This document shows positions 44,919-58,318 of a stretch of DNA of 64,000 nt, piece after piece. Source of the stretch: Thermosipho ferrireducens (GTDB taxonomy: Bacteria; Thermotogota; Thermotogae; Thermotogales; Fervidobacteriaceae); contig NZ_CP071446.1 in assembly GCF_017358165.1 (NCBI RefSeq), positions 1,736,001 through 1,800,000 of the forward strand, in the 5' to 3' direction. The position numbers and the translations under genes are program-made. Below the pieces are notes generated by a model, which had not been told where the DNA came from, did not search any database, and was given only the letters and a program-made list of their open reading frames with translations. Within the stretch, counting starts at the first letter, position 1. The number at the start of each line of letters is the position of its first letter.

Positions 44919-45923
44919 ATGTTTTTAAAAGAATTATCTGAATTAAACGGGGTTTCTGGAAATGAGGAGAAAGTAAGAGAGTTTATAAAAGAGAAAATAA
45001 AAGACAAAGTAGATAAGTTGTGGGTAGATAGAATGGGTAATCTTATAGCTTATAAAAAAGGAAAAGGGAAAGCAAAAGTAGTCTTAGATGCACATATGGA
45101 TGAAGTTGGACTTATGATAGTTAATATAAATGACGATGGAAGTTTAGCTTTTGCTCCCGTTGGAGGAGTTGATCCAAGAGTTATCATAGGTAAAAAAGTT
45201 ATAATAAATGATAAAGTAAAAGGTGTCATAGGTTATAAAGCCATACACCTTCAAAAGGATGACTATCTACGTACACCCGAATATTCTCAGCTCAGTATAG
45301 ACATAGGTGTCTCTTCAAAAAGCGAAGCTGAAAAAAAGGTAAAAATAGGTGATTATGTATCGTTTCTCACAAAATACAGAGAGATTGGTAACTTTGCCAC
45401 GGGAAAAGCATTCGACGACAGAGGAGGATGCAGTATTCTCTTAGACATTATCTTTAATAACATTGAGAGTGATTATGACCTATATTTTGCTTTTGTTGTA
45501 CAGGAAGAAACAGGATTAAGGGGCGCAGCTGTAGTATCGGAACAGATAAAGCCCGACTTTGCAATTGCTTTAGAAACAACAACTGCCGGGGATAACCCTG
45601 AGCTTGAAAAAGAACATTGGGCCACACATCTGGGAGATGGCCCAGCCATAACTTTTTTACATTCTGGTTATGCAATAGATCATAGAATATTTGAAGCGCT
45701 TGTCAAAACAGCACAAAAGCACAACATTCCTTTCCAGTATAAAAGAAGAACAGCCGGGGGAACAGATGCAGCAAGATATGCTCGAAGTATTTACGGTGTA
45801 CCAGCCGGTGTTGTTTCAATACCTTCAAGATACATTCACAGTCCTCTTTCGGTAATAAACCTTTCAGATTACAATAATACATACCTCTTAATTAAAACAT
45901 TCCTCGAAAAAAGTCCTATATAA
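44919..45923 (+). CDS. M42 family metallopeptidase (second copy)
   Basis: A 334-residue paralogue of the preceding gene. Ligands lie in DAHMDEVG, FDDRGGC, QEETGLRG, ALETTTAGD and RYIHSP. The two copies differ throughout, so they are old duplicates and probably have different side-chain preferences or form mixed particles. GGAGGTGCAA at the end of the first gene drives its ATG. Confidence 0.92.
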   Translation: MFLKELSELNGVSGNEEKVREFIKEKIKDKVDKLWVDRMGNLIAYKKGKGKAKVVLDAHMDEVGLMIVNINDDGSLAFAPVGGVDPRVIIGKKVIINDKVKGVIGYKAIHLQKDDYLRTPEYSQLSIDIGVSSKSEAEKKVKIGDYVSFLTKYREIGNFATGKAFDDRGGCSILLDIIFNNIESDYDLYFAFVVQEETGLRGAAVVSEQIKPDFAIALETTTAGDNPELEKEHWATHLGDGPAITFLHSGYAIDHRIFEALVKTAQKHNIPFQYKRRTAGGTDAARYARSIYGVPAGVVSIPSRYIHSPLSVINLSDYNNTYLLIKTFLEKSPI

Positions 45924-45945
45924 TAATAAAATAGAGATAATAAAC

Positions 45946-45981
45946 AAAAGGGCATGATTTTTAGCTTTCATGCCCTTTTTT
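45946..45981. terminator. Bidirectional terminator between M42 genes and rpoZ
   Basis: Stem AAAAGGGCATGA/TCATGCCCTTTT with a 10-base loop; T run of seven on the plus strand and TTTTG on the minus strand, serving the convergent units. Confidence 0.85.
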
Positions 45982-45997
45982 TACCTGTTTTGTTTTC

Positions 45998-46225
45998 CTA
46001 TTTTACATTTGGAATAAGGATTTTCAGAATTTCTTCGTTTTTAATTCTTATATATCCTTCACTAAGCTCTTTTAAAGCTATGCTCACATAATTTTTATCC
46101 CATGTTGTGACATATGGTTGTGCAAACTCTCTTAAATTCTCTGCACGTTTTGCAGCAGCAACAGGTATTGCAAATTTGTAAGGAATTCGTTCTATCAAGT
46201 CATCGTAATTAATCACTGGCTGCAT
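45998..46225 (-). CDS. rpoZ: RNA polymerase omega subunit
   Basis: A 75-residue protein with the omega pattern [25 protein letters not shown] and the C-terminal acidic tail. It assists RNA polymerase assembly. Located right after gmk as in many bacteria, last in the yicC-remA-gmk-rpoZ unit. Confidence 0.92.
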   Translation of the reverse strand: MQPVINYDDLIERIPYKFAIPVAAAKRAENLREFAQPYVTTWDKNYVSIALKELSEGYIRIKNEEILKILIPNVK

Positions 46226-46226
46226 A

Positions 46227-46838
46227 TTATACCCCCTTAAAAAGTTTTCGGATTATCTCTGATTTCAGCACTCTACTTAATTTATGTGATTCAGCTATTA
46301 TAATAGACTTCATTGCCATTATAGATTTCTCTAAATCGTCGTTGATTATAAGATAATCAAACTCTACCATTTTTGAAAGTTCCCATTTCGCATCTTCCAA
46401 TCTTTTCATTAACGACTCAGGCCTTTCAGTTCCTCTCTTTATAAGACGCTCTCTCAAAACCTCGTAGCTTGGTGGAGCCACAAATATAAACACCGCCTCT
46501 TCGAAATTCTTTTTTACCTGCAACGCTCCTTGCACATCTATGTCCAATATAATACTTTTTCCTTTTTCTATATTATCAACTACAAATCCTTTTGGCGTCC
46601 CGTACAAATTTCCGTGAACTTCTGCCCATTCTAAAAATTCCTGATTGTGCTGCATTCTAACAAAAGTTTCTTTATCGATAAAAAAATAATCTACTCCATT
46701 CACCTCTCCAGGTCGAGGTGGCCTTGTCGTACAGGAAACCGAAAATACAAGATTATCCATTTTGTTTAGCAAAGAACTAATTATGCTTGTTTTACCAACT
46801 CCAGAAGGACCACTTACTACAAAAAGCGTTCCTTTCAT
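46227..46838 (-). CDS. gmk: Guanylate kinase
   Basis: Phosphorylates GMP to GDP. The 203-residue enzyme has P-loop [10 protein letters not shown], the GMP-binding [11 protein letters not shown] and GVDYFF, and LDIDVQGA. Third gene in the unit, 2 bases after remA and 1 base before rpoZ. Confidence 0.96.
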   Translation of the reverse strand: MKGTLFVVSGPSGVGKTSIISSLLNKMDNLVFSVSCTTRPPRPGEVNGVDYFFIDKETFVRMQHNQEFLEWAEVHGNLYGTPKGFVVDNIEKGKSIILDIDVQGALQVKKNFEEAVFIFVAPPSYEVLRERLIKRGTERPESLMKRLEDAKWELSKMVEFDYLIINDDLEKSIMAMKSIIIAESHKLSRVLKSEIIRKLFKGV

Positions 46839-46840
46839 CT

Positions 46841-47125
46841 CTATCCCTTTCTTCTTATTTTATCAAGCTGTTCTTCTATTTCAAAGAAAGACTGCATAAA
46901 CCTCTGAGCAATAGTTTCAGGTTGAATTGCACTGAGAATTATGTGATTACTATCTGATATAAGTATCGCTCTTGTTTTTCTACCATAAGTTGCATCTATA
47001 AGTTTCCCCTCATCTTTTGCATCCTCTTTCAATCTCTTTAAAGGAGCGCTTTCAGGATTAACAATTGCGACAATTCTATCACCTGCTATAACATTACCAA
47101 ATCCTATATTTATGAGCCCAAACAT
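46841..47125 (-). CDS. remA: RemA/DUF370 family protein
   Basis: A 94-residue member of the RemA-like (DUF370) family: [18 protein letters not shown], then [20 protein letters not shown]. RemA binds DNA in Bacillus biofilm control; in Thermotogota the role is not known. ATG 47125 follows GGGAGGTGT; the frame is open 8 codons more upstream. It sits between yicC and gmk, a widespread order. Confidence 0.9.
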   Translation of the reverse strand: MFGLINIGFGNVIAGDRIVAIVNPESAPLKRLKEDAKDEGKLIDATYGRKTRAILISDSNHIILSAIQPETIAQRFMQSFFEIEEQLDKIRRKG

Positions 47126-47141
47126 ACCAACACCTCCCGGA

Positions 47142-48017
47142 TTACTCAATATTCTGTACTTGTTCTTTAATTTGAGAATTTACAAACTTCCCATCTATTG
47201 CTAAATTACTAATTTCCAGCATACGACTTTTTGAAAGAATAGTGTTCAGTTCCCTATGAATCTCCTGAGAAAGAAAATTCAAGAGAGTACCCACTGGATT
47301 ATTTTGGTTTAAAAGTTCTTTACACCTGTTTAAATGACTTTTCAACCTTACAATCTCTTCTCTAATATCAGCTTTATCTGCTATTAGAGCCACAGCTGTT
47401 TCAAATTGATTTGCATCAAGCTCTACATTTTCCGGTAATATTTCTTCAACATTTTCCTTTATACGTTTTGCTATTTCTTGCTTTAAAAGATGGGAATATT
47501 TTTCTATCTCATTTGAAATATCCATAAGCTTATCTACCAGCTTTTTTAAATCCTTAGATAACTTTTCTCCTTCAATTTGCCTTTCCTTATCAACCACTTC
47601 TAACGTATTTTCAAGAACTTTAACAACTTTATTCCAGAGTCTCTCGATTTCATCAGAATCCAGCTCAGAATGAAAGATCTCTCGAAATACAAGAATATCA
47701 GACAAATTTATTGAAGATTGAATATTTAAGCTCTCTCTTATACTTTCAAGTACTTCAAAATACGACCTTGCCATGGCAAAATCTATCTTTAACTCAACTG
47801 GCTTTAAAAAGCGTGTATTAATTTTTACGTGAACTTTACCTCTTTTAACGTATTTAGACACTATTGAAGTTGCCAAATTTTCTTTTCCACTTAAATAATA
47901 AGGCAAAGAAACACTAACATCAAGGACTTTTGAATTTACCGTTTTGATTTCACATGAGATTCTGTAATTTTCATCCACATAGTCCAACTTTCCATACCCC
48001 GTCATACTTTTTGGCAA
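47142..48017 (-). CDS. yicC: YicC/YloC family endoribonuclease
   Basis: A 291-residue protein with the family start SMTGYG, the [15 protein letters not shown] segment, and the C-terminal DUF1732 signature [19 protein letters not shown]. Members cleave RNA. The likely start is TTG at 48017, correctly spaced from AGGAG; the upstream GTG overlaps that site. First gene of the unit. Confidence 0.9.
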   Translation of the reverse strand: MPKSMTGYGKLDYVDENYRISCEIKTVNSKVLDVSVSLPYYLSGKENLATSIVSKYVKRGKVHVKINTRFLKPVELKIDFAMARSYFEVLESIRESLNIQSSINLSDILVFREIFHSELDSDEIERLWNKVVKVLENTLEVVDKERQIEGEKLSKDLKKLVDKLMDISNEIEKYSHLLKQEIAKRIKENVEEILPENVELDANQFETAVALIADKADIREEIVRLKSHLNRCKELLNQNNPVGTLLNFLSQEIHRELNTILSKSRMLEISNLAIDGKFVNSQIKEQVQNIE

Positions 48018-48097
48018 AATTATCACTCCTGTAAATTAATTATACACGATTCTCAACAAAAATCAAAAAAATTTTTCTTATTTCTCAGATTTTCTGT

Positions 48098-48126
48098 AAA
48101 AAAGGTGGGACCGACGTAACGGTCCC
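48098..48126 (-). terminator. Terminator of the 2-oxoacid fermentation operon
   Basis: Stem GGGACCG/CGGTCCC with a six-base loop (48107-48126), followed on the minus strand by ACCTTTTTTAC. Confidence 0.75.
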
Positions 48127-48163
48127 GATAATGAGGGCTTTATCTCATCCGCCTACTGCTCGC

Positions 48164-48700
48164 TTAGCCTTTAGCAATTTTCATACCTTCTTCAATAGCC
48201 TGTTTATTTAAATCTATAAGATGAGATTTTTTTCCAGTAAGTTTCTTCTGGAAAGCTTTTTCTATACTTTCTTTAGACACGATACCAGTTTTTGCAATAA
48301 CTGCTCCTAACATAACCATATTTGCAACCTTTAAATTTCCAAGTTTATCCGCTATCTCGTTACACGAAACTTTTATGATGCTTATTCCATCTTTTACATC
48401 AGGTTCTCGATCTATAACCGATTCATTAAGGAACAGATACCCATTTTTTGTAACAAAATTCTGGAATTTCAACATAGAAGGGATATTCATAGCTACAACC
48501 ACATCAGCTTTATCCACCACAGGAGAAGCTACTTCTTCATCACTTACTACAACTGTACAGTTAGCAGTTCCTCCGCGCATTTCTGGGCCATAGGAAGGTA
48601 TCCATGTAACATTTTTACCTTCTATCATCCCAGCATATGATAAAATCTGTCCCATTAACATTACACCTTGTCCACCAAAACCTGCAAAAATGAATCTCAT
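48164..48700 (-). CDS. korC: 2-oxoacid:ferredoxin oxidoreductase gamma subunit
   Basis: A 178-residue gamma subunit with [16 protein letters not shown] at the start and [13 protein letters not shown], both typical of POR/KOR gamma domains. It helps bind CoA. Its ATG overlaps the stop of the beta subunit (ATGA). Last gene of the operon. Confidence 0.92.
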   Translation of the reverse strand: MRFIFAGFGGQGVMLMGQILSYAGMIEGKNVTWIPSYGPEMRGGTANCTVVVSDEEVASPVVDKADVVVAMNIPSMLKFQNFVTKNGYLFLNESVIDREPDVKDGISIIKVSCNEIADKLGNLKVANMVMLGAVIAKTGIVSKESIEKAFQKKLTGKKSHLIDLNKQAIEEGMKIAKG

Positions 48701-49446
48701 TTCTCATCACCAACCTTATCCACAAAGACTCCAAGGGGATACTCTGGAATCATATTTTCTTCAAGCCACTTCATTGAGGTTATAGGATCAATACCCCAAT
48801 TTGTTGGACAGGTTGAAAGTATTTCTACCATTCCAAACCCTAATTCGTTAATCTGGGCAAGGAATGCTTTTTTTATAGCCTTTTTGGTTTTTTCCACATC
48901 CTGCGGTGTTGTAACTTTAGTTCTTGCAAGATAGGCTACACCTTTAGCCTCTTTCAAAAATTCACACATATGCATTGGATAGCCATCATTCTCTGCTTTT
49001 CTTCCATATGGAGTAGTGGTAGTTTTCATACCAAGAAGGGTTGTTGGAGCCATTTGACCACCTGTCATACCATATATTGCATTATTCACAAATATTGTCG
49101 TAATTTTTTCTCCACGATTTGCAGCATGAATAATTTCAGCTGTTCCTATGGCGGCCAAATCTCCATCTCCCTGATATGTGAAAACCATTAAATCCGGCCT
49201 TGATCTTTTAATTCCAGTAGCAACTGCAGGAGCTCTACCATGAGGTGCTACTGTACCATCCATGTTAAAAAACTGATACGCAAAAACTGAACATCCTATA
49301 GGTGCGACTACCAATGTTTTCTCTCTTATACCAAGTTCATCAACTACTTCTGCAACAAGTCTATGAATAATTCCATGATGACATCCTGGACAATATGTAA
49401 ACTCTTTTTCTCCAAGTGCTTCAGGCTTTTTATAAATAACCTGCAT
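48697..49446 (-). CDS. korB: 2-oxoacid:ferredoxin oxidoreductase beta (thiamine diphosphate) subunit
   Basis: A 249-residue beta subunit. It binds thiamine diphosphate through GDGDLAAIG...[10 protein letters not shown] and carries YCPGCHHG near the N-terminus. ATG 49446 follows GGGAGGTGA, which is also the end of the alpha gene. Substrate choice is set by the complex; the operon suggests branched-chain or similar 2-oxoacids. Confidence 0.92.
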   Translation of the reverse strand: MQVIYKKPEALGEKEFTYCPGCHHGIIHRLVAEVVDELGIREKTLVVAPIGCSVFAYQFFNMDGTVAPHGRAPAVATGIKRSRPDLMVFTYQGDGDLAAIGTAEIIHAANRGEKITTIFVNNAIYGMTGGQMAPTTLLGMKTTTTPYGRKAENDGYPMHMCEFLKEAKGVAYLARTKVTTPQDVEKTKKAIKKAFLAQINELGFGMVEILSTCPTNWGIDPITSMKWLEENMIPEYPLGVFVDKVGDEK

Positions 49447-49451
49447 TAAAA

Positions 49452-50510
49452 TCACCTCCCAATTTCCTTTTTCAACGCTTCGTAAATCTCATTTGGTGTA
49501 GGAACTACTCCACCCATTCTGGAATAAAATTTCACAGGTTTCCTTCCTTTTATACTTATGAGAACGTCTTCCAACATTTGTCCCATATTCATTTCAACAT
49601 CGAAAAACATATCAACCTTATCAGCTAATTTCTCAAGTGGTTCATATGGGAATGGCCAAACAGTAATTGGTCTGAAAAGTCCTACTTTTATTCCATCTTT
49701 TCTCGCCATATCAACAACACTTTTTGCTATCCTTCCAATAGTTCCAAATGCAGTAATAACTATATTGGCATCCTCTGTTTTGTATTCCTCCCACCTAATT
49801 TCTTTCTTTTCAATCTCTTTATACTTTTCGACAAGTACAAGATTCATTTTCTCAAGAACGTAAGGATCTATATCAAAAGATGTTATTAAATGAGGTTTTC
49901 TACCTTTTGCACCTGTCATTGCCCAGCTGCTATGATCAGGAAGAGTCGACAAATCTCTAAAATCTGGAAAAACAACAGGTTCCATCATCTGACCCAAAAG
50001 CCCATCAGCGAGTATCAAAGCAGGATTTCTGTATTTATCCGCCAGATCAAACGCAAGCACAGTTAAATCAACTGCTTCTTGAACGGTGGATGGCGCTAAC
50101 GTAATAAGTTTGTAATCCCCATGTCCACCACCTTTAGTAGCCTGCCAGTAATCACCTTGGGCTGGCTGGATATCACCTAATCCTGGACCACCACGAACAA
50201 CATTTACAAAAACTGCCGGCAATTGAGCACAGGCAATGTAAGATACACCTTCCATCATCAAACTGAACCCTGGCGAAGAAGTTGATGTCATAACCCGAGT
50301 CCCGGTACATGCCGCGCCATATAACATATTCACCGTAGCTACTTCACTTTCAGTTTGTAAAAAAACTCCGTCAACTTCTGGCAAGCGTTTTGACATATAT
50401 TCAGGCAGTTCACTTTGAGGAGTAATTGGATATCCAAAAAAGTGCCTACATCCGGCTCTAATAGCAGCTTCTCCAATTGCTTCTGTTCCTTTAACCATCA
50501 CTTTCTCCAT
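49452..50510 (-). CDS. korA: 2-oxoacid:ferredoxin oxidoreductase alpha subunit (KorA/VorB type)
   Basis: A 352-residue alpha subunit with [12 protein letters not shown] near 26-37, [12 protein letters not shown] and the transketolase-like C-terminal part. Proteins of this size in a four-gene layout are usually labelled VorB (3-methyl-2-oxobutanoate) or KorA (2-oxoglutarate). Co-transcription with phosphate butyryltransferase and butyrate kinases favours the branched-chain acid role, by inference. Confidence 0.9.
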   Translation of the reverse strand: MEKVMVKGTEAIGEAAIRAGCRHFFGYPITPQSELPEYMSKRLPEVDGVFLQTESEVATVNMLYGAACTGTRVMTSTSSPGFSLMMEGVSYIACAQLPAVFVNVVRGGPGLGDIQPAQGDYWQATKGGGHGDYKLITLAPSTVQEAVDLTVLAFDLADKYRNPALILADGLLGQMMEPVVFPDFRDLSTLPDHSSWAMTGAKGRKPHLITSFDIDPYVLEKMNLVLVEKYKEIEKKEIRWEEYKTEDANIVITAFGTIGRIAKSVVDMARKDGIKVGLFRPITVWPFPYEPLEKLADKVDMFFDVEMNMGQMLEDVLISIKGRKPVKFYSRMGGVVPTPNEIYEALKKEIGR

Positions 50511-50522
50511 TATTTCCCCTCC

Positions 50523-50744
50523 TTACTCTTCCCTATAAACTGTTATACAAACTTCAGGACACATTCTGTAGCAAAAACCACACGCGATACACTTTTCAAG
50601 GTATTTTGCCTCAGCTGGATGATAACCCTTTGTGTTGAAACCTTCTGCAAAATCTATCACTTTTGTTGGACATGCATGAATACAGAGCCCACACCCTTTA
50701 CACCTTTCCTGGTCAATTTCAATGTACCCTTTTACCTTAGGCAT
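50523..50744 (-). CDS. korD: 2-oxoacid:ferredoxin oxidoreductase delta subunit, 2[4Fe-4S] ferredoxin
   Basis: A 73-residue ferredoxin-like subunit with two cluster motifs: C15xxC18xxC21xxxC25 and C52xxC55xxC58xxxC62. It passes electrons from the thiamine site to soluble ferredoxin. First of the four subunit genes, 22 bases after the P-loop gene. Confidence 0.93.
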   Translation of the reverse strand: MPKVKGYIEIDQERCKGCGLCIHACPTKVIDFAEGFNTKGYHPAEAKYLEKCIACGFCYRMCPEVCITVYREE

Positions 50745-50766
50745 TTTTACAACCTCCTTATCAACA

Positions 50767-53386
<2,620 letters not shown>

Positions 53387-53400
<14 letters not shown>

Positions 53401-54460
53401 ACATTTCACCCCATTTTTTTGCTGTTTCTTCACCTTTTAATACGCGTAATGCGCCTTTTGCAAGAGCTTCCATTTCAAACTCTCCTGGCACGTTAAACAC
53501 CGGAGCAAATTTGTAAACATAGCATTTTATTTTCTCAACAAACTTTGTGTTATGTGCTATACCTCCAGTAATCACTATAGCATCAACTTTACCTTTTAAA
53601 ACTGAACACATTCCTCCTATTTCTTTAGCAATCTGGTAAGCCATAGCATCCACTACAAGTTTTGCTTTCTCATCCTTTTTTGCCATTTCAATAGCTTCCT
53701 GCATATTATTGGTTCCAAGATAAGCTACGACTCCACCTTTTCCAACAAACATTTTCTTAATCTCATTTCTAGTAAACTTTCCAGAAAAGCACAATCTAAT
53801 AACATCACCTACAGGTAACTCTCCCGTCCTTTCTGGACTAAAAGGCCCTTCATCGTTAGCGTTATTTACATCTATCATTTTTCCCTTTTCATGCGCAGTA
53901 ACGGATATACCTCCCCCTAAATGGGCTATTACCATATTCAAATCTTCGTACTTTTTTCCAAGTTCTTTTGCAACCTCTCTTGCAACTGCCTTTATATTCA
54001 AAGCATGTGCAAGGCTTCTTCTGCTTATTTCTGGTATTCCTGAAAGTCGAGCCTCTTCTACCATTTCATCTACTGAAACAGGATCAGTAATAAACACCGG
54101 TATACTTCCGTTTGAAATAGAATAACCAATTACCGCTGCCAGATTAGAGGCATGTTTTACTGGTGTTTTAAATTTCAAATAATCGACCATCTCTGCTGTT
54201 ACTTCATAAGTACCACTTTGCAACGGGGGAAGAATTCCCCCACGGCATGCTATAGCTGAAAAATCTGCTATATCATAGCCTTCTTCTTTAACAAAATCTA
54301 TTATTGCTTTTTTTCTCAACTCTTCCTGCTCCATAATATCGTCAAATTTTTCAAGCTCTTTTATATCATGACGCAAACTCTTCTGGACGATTTTTTTGTC
54401 ACCATCAAATATGGCCACTTTTGTACTGGTAGACCCAGGATTTATAACCAGTATCAACAC
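53387..54460 (-). CDS. buk: Butyrate kinase (first copy)
   Basis: A 357-residue acyl kinase with [29 protein letters not shown] and VITGGIAHNTKFV. GTG at 54460 directly follows the aminotransferase stop. Flanking of ptb by two kinases suggests different acyl chain preferences. Confidence 0.92.
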
Positions 54461-55696
54461 TTATATCAACCCCTTGGTTTTACCATATTCCAGGATGGTA
54501 TCCCTTAATCTTTTTACTCCTTCTACAATTTTTTCATGAGGTGGTAAGCAGAAAGACATGCGCATAGAAGGAGAAACTTTATTGTCTGGAGTAAATGGTT
54601 GTCCGGGTATATAGAAAACCAGCTTTTGCTTTGCTATCTCAAACATTTCCATAGTATCAAAACCCTCTGGCAACGTTACCCAGGTAAACAGTCCACCTTC
54701 AGGTTTCACCCATTTTATTCCTTTTATATCACCAAAATATTCCTCAAAGGCCTGCATCATAGTATCTTTTTTAGATTTATACAGTTTAATCGTAGGTGTT
54801 ATTTGTTGAAGAATATCGTATCTTTCAAAGTACCTCGCTGCTAATCTTTGCGTCAGAGCAGAACTACACAGGTCCGTTCCCTGTTTGGCTAAAACAAATT
54901 TTCTTACAACTTGTTCAGAACCAATTACAACACCTATTCTCAAACCAGGGGCCAAAATTTTGCTAAACGTGTTGAGTAAAATTACTCTTTCCGGTCCAGC
55001 CATTTTAAAAATAGGATCTAACGGTTCTCCTTCAAATCTTAATAATCCATAAGGATCATCTTCAATTATAGGTAAATCATACCTTTCAGCAAGTTCAATT
55101 ATTCTTTTTCTCTTTTCATAAGAAAGAGTTACACCAGCAGGATTATGAAAGTTTGGTATCACGTAAATAAACTTCACCTTTTTAATAAGACCTTTTTCAT
55201 CCAGACTTTTAAGCTCTTTCTCCAATACATCAACATTCATTCCATCATCTTCCAGAGGAATTGTTACAAATTTAGGAAATCTCATTTTAAAAGCACTCGC
55301 TGCCCCAAGATAAAAAGGATCTTCAACAATAGCTATACTTTCTTCATCCAGAAAAATTTTCCCCGCAAGTTCCAGAGCTTCTTGAGAACCAGTAGTGAAC
55401 ATTATGTTGTTCTCGCTAAGATTTGATATACCATAAATTCGTTCCAGCATAGCAATAATTTGATTGGCAAGCTCCGGATCGCCTTCAGTTGTACTGTACT
55501 GCAAAACGTAAGCATACTCTTTTTCTATTATCTCTGATGCTATTTGCGATAATTCTTTTCTTGGGAATGTTTCTGGATCAGGCACTCCACCACCAAAAGA
55601 TATAGCATTTGGAACAGAGGCGTATTTTAAAAGTTCTCTGATTAGCGAAGATTGTAAACTATTTCCCAATTTTGAATACTTAGTCTCAAAATCCAC
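54461..55696 (-). CDS. PLP-dependent aminotransferase (class I/II, LysN/TM1131-like)
   Basis: A 411-residue fold-type I aminotransferase. Features: SFGGGVPDPETFP near 30-45, NFHNPAG near 195, DDPYG near 220 and the PLP Lys in NTFSKILAPGLRIG near 248. It probably removes amino groups from branched-chain, aromatic or 2-aminoadipate-type acids to feed the oxidoreductase. GTG 55696 fits GGAGGTGAT; ATG 55702 is only one base from it. It is the first gene of the operon. Confidence 0.88.
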   Translation of the reverse strand: MDFETKYSKLGNSLQSSLIRELLKYASVPNAISFGGGVPDPETFPRKELSQIASEIIEKEYAYVLQYSTTEGDPELANQIIAMLERIYGISNLSENNIMFTTGSQEALELAGKIFLDEESIAIVEDPFYLGAASAFKMRFPKFVTIPLEDDGMNVDVLEKELKSLDEKGLIKKVKFIYVIPNFHNPAGVTLSYEKRKRIIELAERYDLPIIEDDPYGLLRFEGEPLDPIFKMAGPERVILLNTFSKILAPGLRIGVVIGSEQVVRKFVLAKQGTDLCSSALTQRLAARYFERYDILQQITPTIKLYKSKKDTMMQAFEEYFGDIKGIKWVKPEGGLFTWVTLPEGFDTMEMFEIAKQKLVFYIPGQPFTPDNKVSPSMRMSFCLPPHEKIVEGVKRLRDTILEYGKTKGLI

Positions 55697-55785
55697 AAAC
55701 ATCACCTCCAGAATATTTTTGCGTTCCACTTTTAATTATAGCAATTTCATGCCAAACATATATTTTTTTATAATCCCATCTTAAC

Positions 55786-55860
55786 TTGCAAAAACTCACC
55801 TTTTTGCCACTATGCAAAAAAATGCATTTTGCAATGAATTGCATGCAAAAATATGCAAAT
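55786..55860. promoter_or_regulatory. Cluster of TGCA elements between divergent operons
   Basis: Seven TGCA tetramers in 61 bases (55797-55857), arranged as overlapping inverted repeats: ATGCA(6)TGCAT at 55812-55827, TGCAATGAATTGCA at 55830-55843 and TTGCATGCAA at 55840-55849. It lies in the 364-base gap between the fermentation operon and the serine operon. A TATAAT on the plus strand (55897-55902) and one on the minus strand (55735-55740) flank it. It looks like a multi-site operator. Confidence 0.55.
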
Positions 55861-56060
55861 CAAAATACTTTTAATTATTTCAACTTAATTGTACAATATA
55901 ATATGAAACATGATAATCTTTAAAAACGTGAGAAATAGCTAACATACTTCTAATTAACTGTCTTTATTGTCATTTATTTTACGCTAAGATTGTTTTGTAT
56001 TTTTACGCTTTGCCTTAAAATTTTAAATGTATAAACTTATACTCAGGAGGTGGAGAAAAC

Positions 56061-57206
56061 ATGATCAAAAAGAACTATTTGTTATCACCAGGACCAACAC
56101 CTGTACCATTTGACGTACTTCTGGAAGGAGCCCGCGAAACAATTCATCATAGAACTCCTCAATTTGTAAGCATTCTGGAAGAAACACTTGAAGAGGCAAA
56201 ATATTTGTTCCAGACAAAAAACAACGTCTTTGCTTTTCTTTCTTCAGGAACTGGCGCATTAGAAGCTGCTGTAGCAAATCTTTTAAGCCCCGGTGACAAA
56301 GCTATTATTGTTGAAGCTGGAAAATTTGGGGAAAGATGGAGAGAAATTGCTGAGGCATATAATGTTAATGTTGTATCTATAAAACTTGAATGGGGGGAAG
56401 CCGTAACTCCAGAACAAATTAAAAAAGCTATCGAAGATAATCCAGACGCTAAAGTAGTATTCACAACTTACAGTGAAACTTCCACAGGAACAGTTATAGA
56501 TCTTGAAGGCATCGCTAAAGTAACCAGAAATACAGATGTTGTTCTGGTTACAGACGCCGTTAGTGCTCTCCTTGCAGAACCTTTAAAAACCGATGAATGG
56601 GGAATAGATGTGGTAGTAACAGGTTCACAGAAAGGCTTAATGTTACCACCCGGGCTTGCCTTAATAACTCTCAACGAAAAAGCCTGGAAGCTTGTAGAAC
56701 AATCTAAAAATTCAAAATACTACTTTAATTTGAAAGCTTACAGAAAATCCTATCCGGACAACCCCTGGACTCCAGGAGTTAATCTTATTTACATGTTAAG
56801 AAAAGCTATAAAGCTGGTAAAAGATGAGGGAATTGAAAATATATGGGAAAGACATAGAGTTCTTGCAGATGCCACAAGAAGTGCAGTAAAGGCTCTTGGA
56901 CTTGAACTCTTTTCCAAACGTCCTGGAAATGTTGCAACGGCAGTTAAAGTTCCTGAGGGAATAGATGGTAAAAAATTAACAAAAATAATGAGAGATAAAT
57001 ACGGTGTTACCATAGCAGGTGGACAGGCACATGTTAAAGGAAAAATATTTAGAATATCAACTCTTGGTTACTTAAGTATCTTTGATACTATCACTGGAAT
57101 AGCTGCACTTGAGTTTGTTCTCAATGAATTAGGATATAAAGTAGAGTTTGGAAAAGGTGTGAAGGCAGCACAGGAGGTGCTGTTCAAGGAGGTTGGCCAA
57201 CAATGA
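56061..57206 (+). CDS. Serine-pyruvate / alanine-glyoxylate type aminotransferase
   Basis: Fold-type I class V aminotransferase of 381 residues resembling TM1400. Visible: [10 protein letters not shown] at the start, [11 protein letters not shown] near 62-72, [12 protein letters not shown] and the PLP Lys in [13 protein letters not shown] near 195. Paired with SerA it likely makes phosphoserine or serine from the 3-carbon keto acid, replacing SerC. AGGAGGTGG precedes the ATG; the next gene overlaps by four bases. Confidence 0.9.
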   Translation: MIKKNYLLSPGPTPVPFDVLLEGARETIHHRTPQFVSILEETLEEAKYLFQTKNNVFAFLSSGTGALEAAVANLLSPGDKAIIVEAGKFGERWREIAEAYNVNVVSIKLEWGEAVTPEQIKKAIEDNPDAKVVFTTYSETSTGTVIDLEGIAKVTRNTDVVLVTDAVSALLAEPLKTDEWGIDVVVTGSQKGLMLPPGLALITLNEKAWKLVEQSKNSKYYFNLKAYRKSYPDNPWTPGVNLIYMLRKAIKLVKDEGIENIWERHRVLADATRSAVKALGLELFSKRPGNVATAVKVPEGIDGKKLTKIMRDKYGVTIAGGQAHVKGKIFRISTLGYLSIFDTITGIAALEFVLNELGYKVEFGKGVKAAQEVLFKEVGQQ

Positions 57207-58105
57207 GAATTCACGTAAACGATCCCCTTGATAAGAGTGCGATGGAAAAGCTTAAAAACTCTGGACATATAGTAACCGAAGAACATCTGGCAAAAGAAGA
57301 ACTTATAAAAGAAATCCCGGATATAGACGTGTTAGTTGTAAGAAGTGCCACAAAAGTTACTGCAGATGTTATAAACGCTGGAACAAAATTAAAAATTATT
57401 GCAAGAGCTGGTACAGGTCTCGATAACGTTGATGTAGAGGCTGCTAAATCTAAAGGAATCAAAGTACTAAATACTCCCGGCGCAAATGGCATTTCTGTGG
57501 CTGAACTTGTAATAGGATTTATGATCGCCTGTTCCAGACACATAGCAAGAGGTACTGCAGATTTAAAAAACAACAAATGGACTAAAAAAGAACTTAAAGG
57601 ACATGAACTCTACAAAAGAACAGTCGGAATTATTGGATTTGGTAATATAGGCAAGGAAGTAGCCAAAAGATTGCTGGCATTTGAGATGAACGTACTTGCT
57701 TATGATCCATTCATTAAAGAAACTGATCTTGACGTAAAATTAGTAGATTTAGACACAATTTACAGAGAAGCAGACATTATAACCGTCCATGTTCCTTTGA
57801 CTTCTGAAACCAAACATCTTATTAACAAAGAAGCTATAGACAAAATGAAAGACGGTGTGATTATCATAAATGCCGCTCGTGGCGGAGTTTTAGACGAAGA
57901 AGCGCTGTACGAAGCACTTGTTTCAGGAAAAGTTTATGCTGCAGGCCTTGACGTTTTTGAAGTAGAACCTCCTGAAGATGAATTAAGAAGAAAACTCCTT
58001 TCCCTGCCAAATGTAGTAGCAACCCCTCATATTGGTGCTTCAACAAAAGAAGCACAGTTAAGAGTTGGACAAATAATAGTAGATAAAATTCTCCAGGAAT
58101 TGTAA
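57203..58105 (+). CDS. serA: D-3-phosphoglycerate dehydrogenase, short form
   Basis: NAD-dependent 2-hydroxyacid dehydrogenase of 300 residues: GTGLDNVD near 70, nucleotide motif [16 protein letters not shown] near 142-157, catalytic Arg in [14 protein letters not shown], Glu and His in ...[12 protein letters not shown]. It lacks the C-terminal ACT domain, so no allosteric serine inhibition through ACT is expected. Its ATG overlaps the aminotransferase stop (ATGA). Together they form a serine synthesis operon. Confidence 0.92.
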   Translation: MRIHVNDPLDKSAMEKLKNSGHIVTEEHLAKEELIKEIPDIDVLVVRSATKVTADVINAGTKLKIIARAGTGLDNVDVEAAKSKGIKVLNTPGANGISVAELVIGFMIACSRHIARGTADLKNNKWTKKELKGHELYKRTVGIIGFGNIGKEVAKRLLAFEMNVLAYDPFIKETDLDVKLVDLDTIYREADIITVHVPLTSETKHLINKEAIDKMKDGVIIINAARGGVLDEEALYEALVSGKVYAAGLDVFEVEPPEDELRRKLLSLPNVVATPHIGASTKEAQLRVGQIIVDKILQEL

Positions 58106-58126
58106 ACTTGCATATTCTCCAAAACT

Positions 58127-58154
58127 AAAAGCCCTCCGTAATGGAGGGCTTTTC
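58127..58154. terminator. Terminator between serA and tRNA-Ala
   Basis: Stem AAAAGCCCTCC/GGAGGGCTTTT with a five-base loop; T-rich on both strands, so it can end both convergent transcripts. Confidence 0.85.
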
Positions 58155-58230
58155 TGGTGGAGCCGATGGGATTTGAACCCACGGCCTCTACCGTGCGAAG
58201 GTAGCGCTCTCCCAGCTGAGCTACGGCCCC
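58155..58230 (-). tRNA. tRNA-Ala (anticodon CGC)
   Basis: A 76-base cloverleaf on the minus strand beginning GGGGCCG and ending with an encoded CCA. The acceptor stem has the alanine identity pair G3:U70. The anticodon arm is CTACC-TTCGCAC-GGTAG, giving anticodon CGC for GCG codons. The T arm has GGTTCAAATCC. Confidence 0.96.
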
Positions 58231-58318
58231 AGACAACACATTTCATAATTTATCATATCTTTATCCTCACGTCAATACCACCAAAATTAATATAAGAAGT
58301 CACATTTTAACTTCTATG

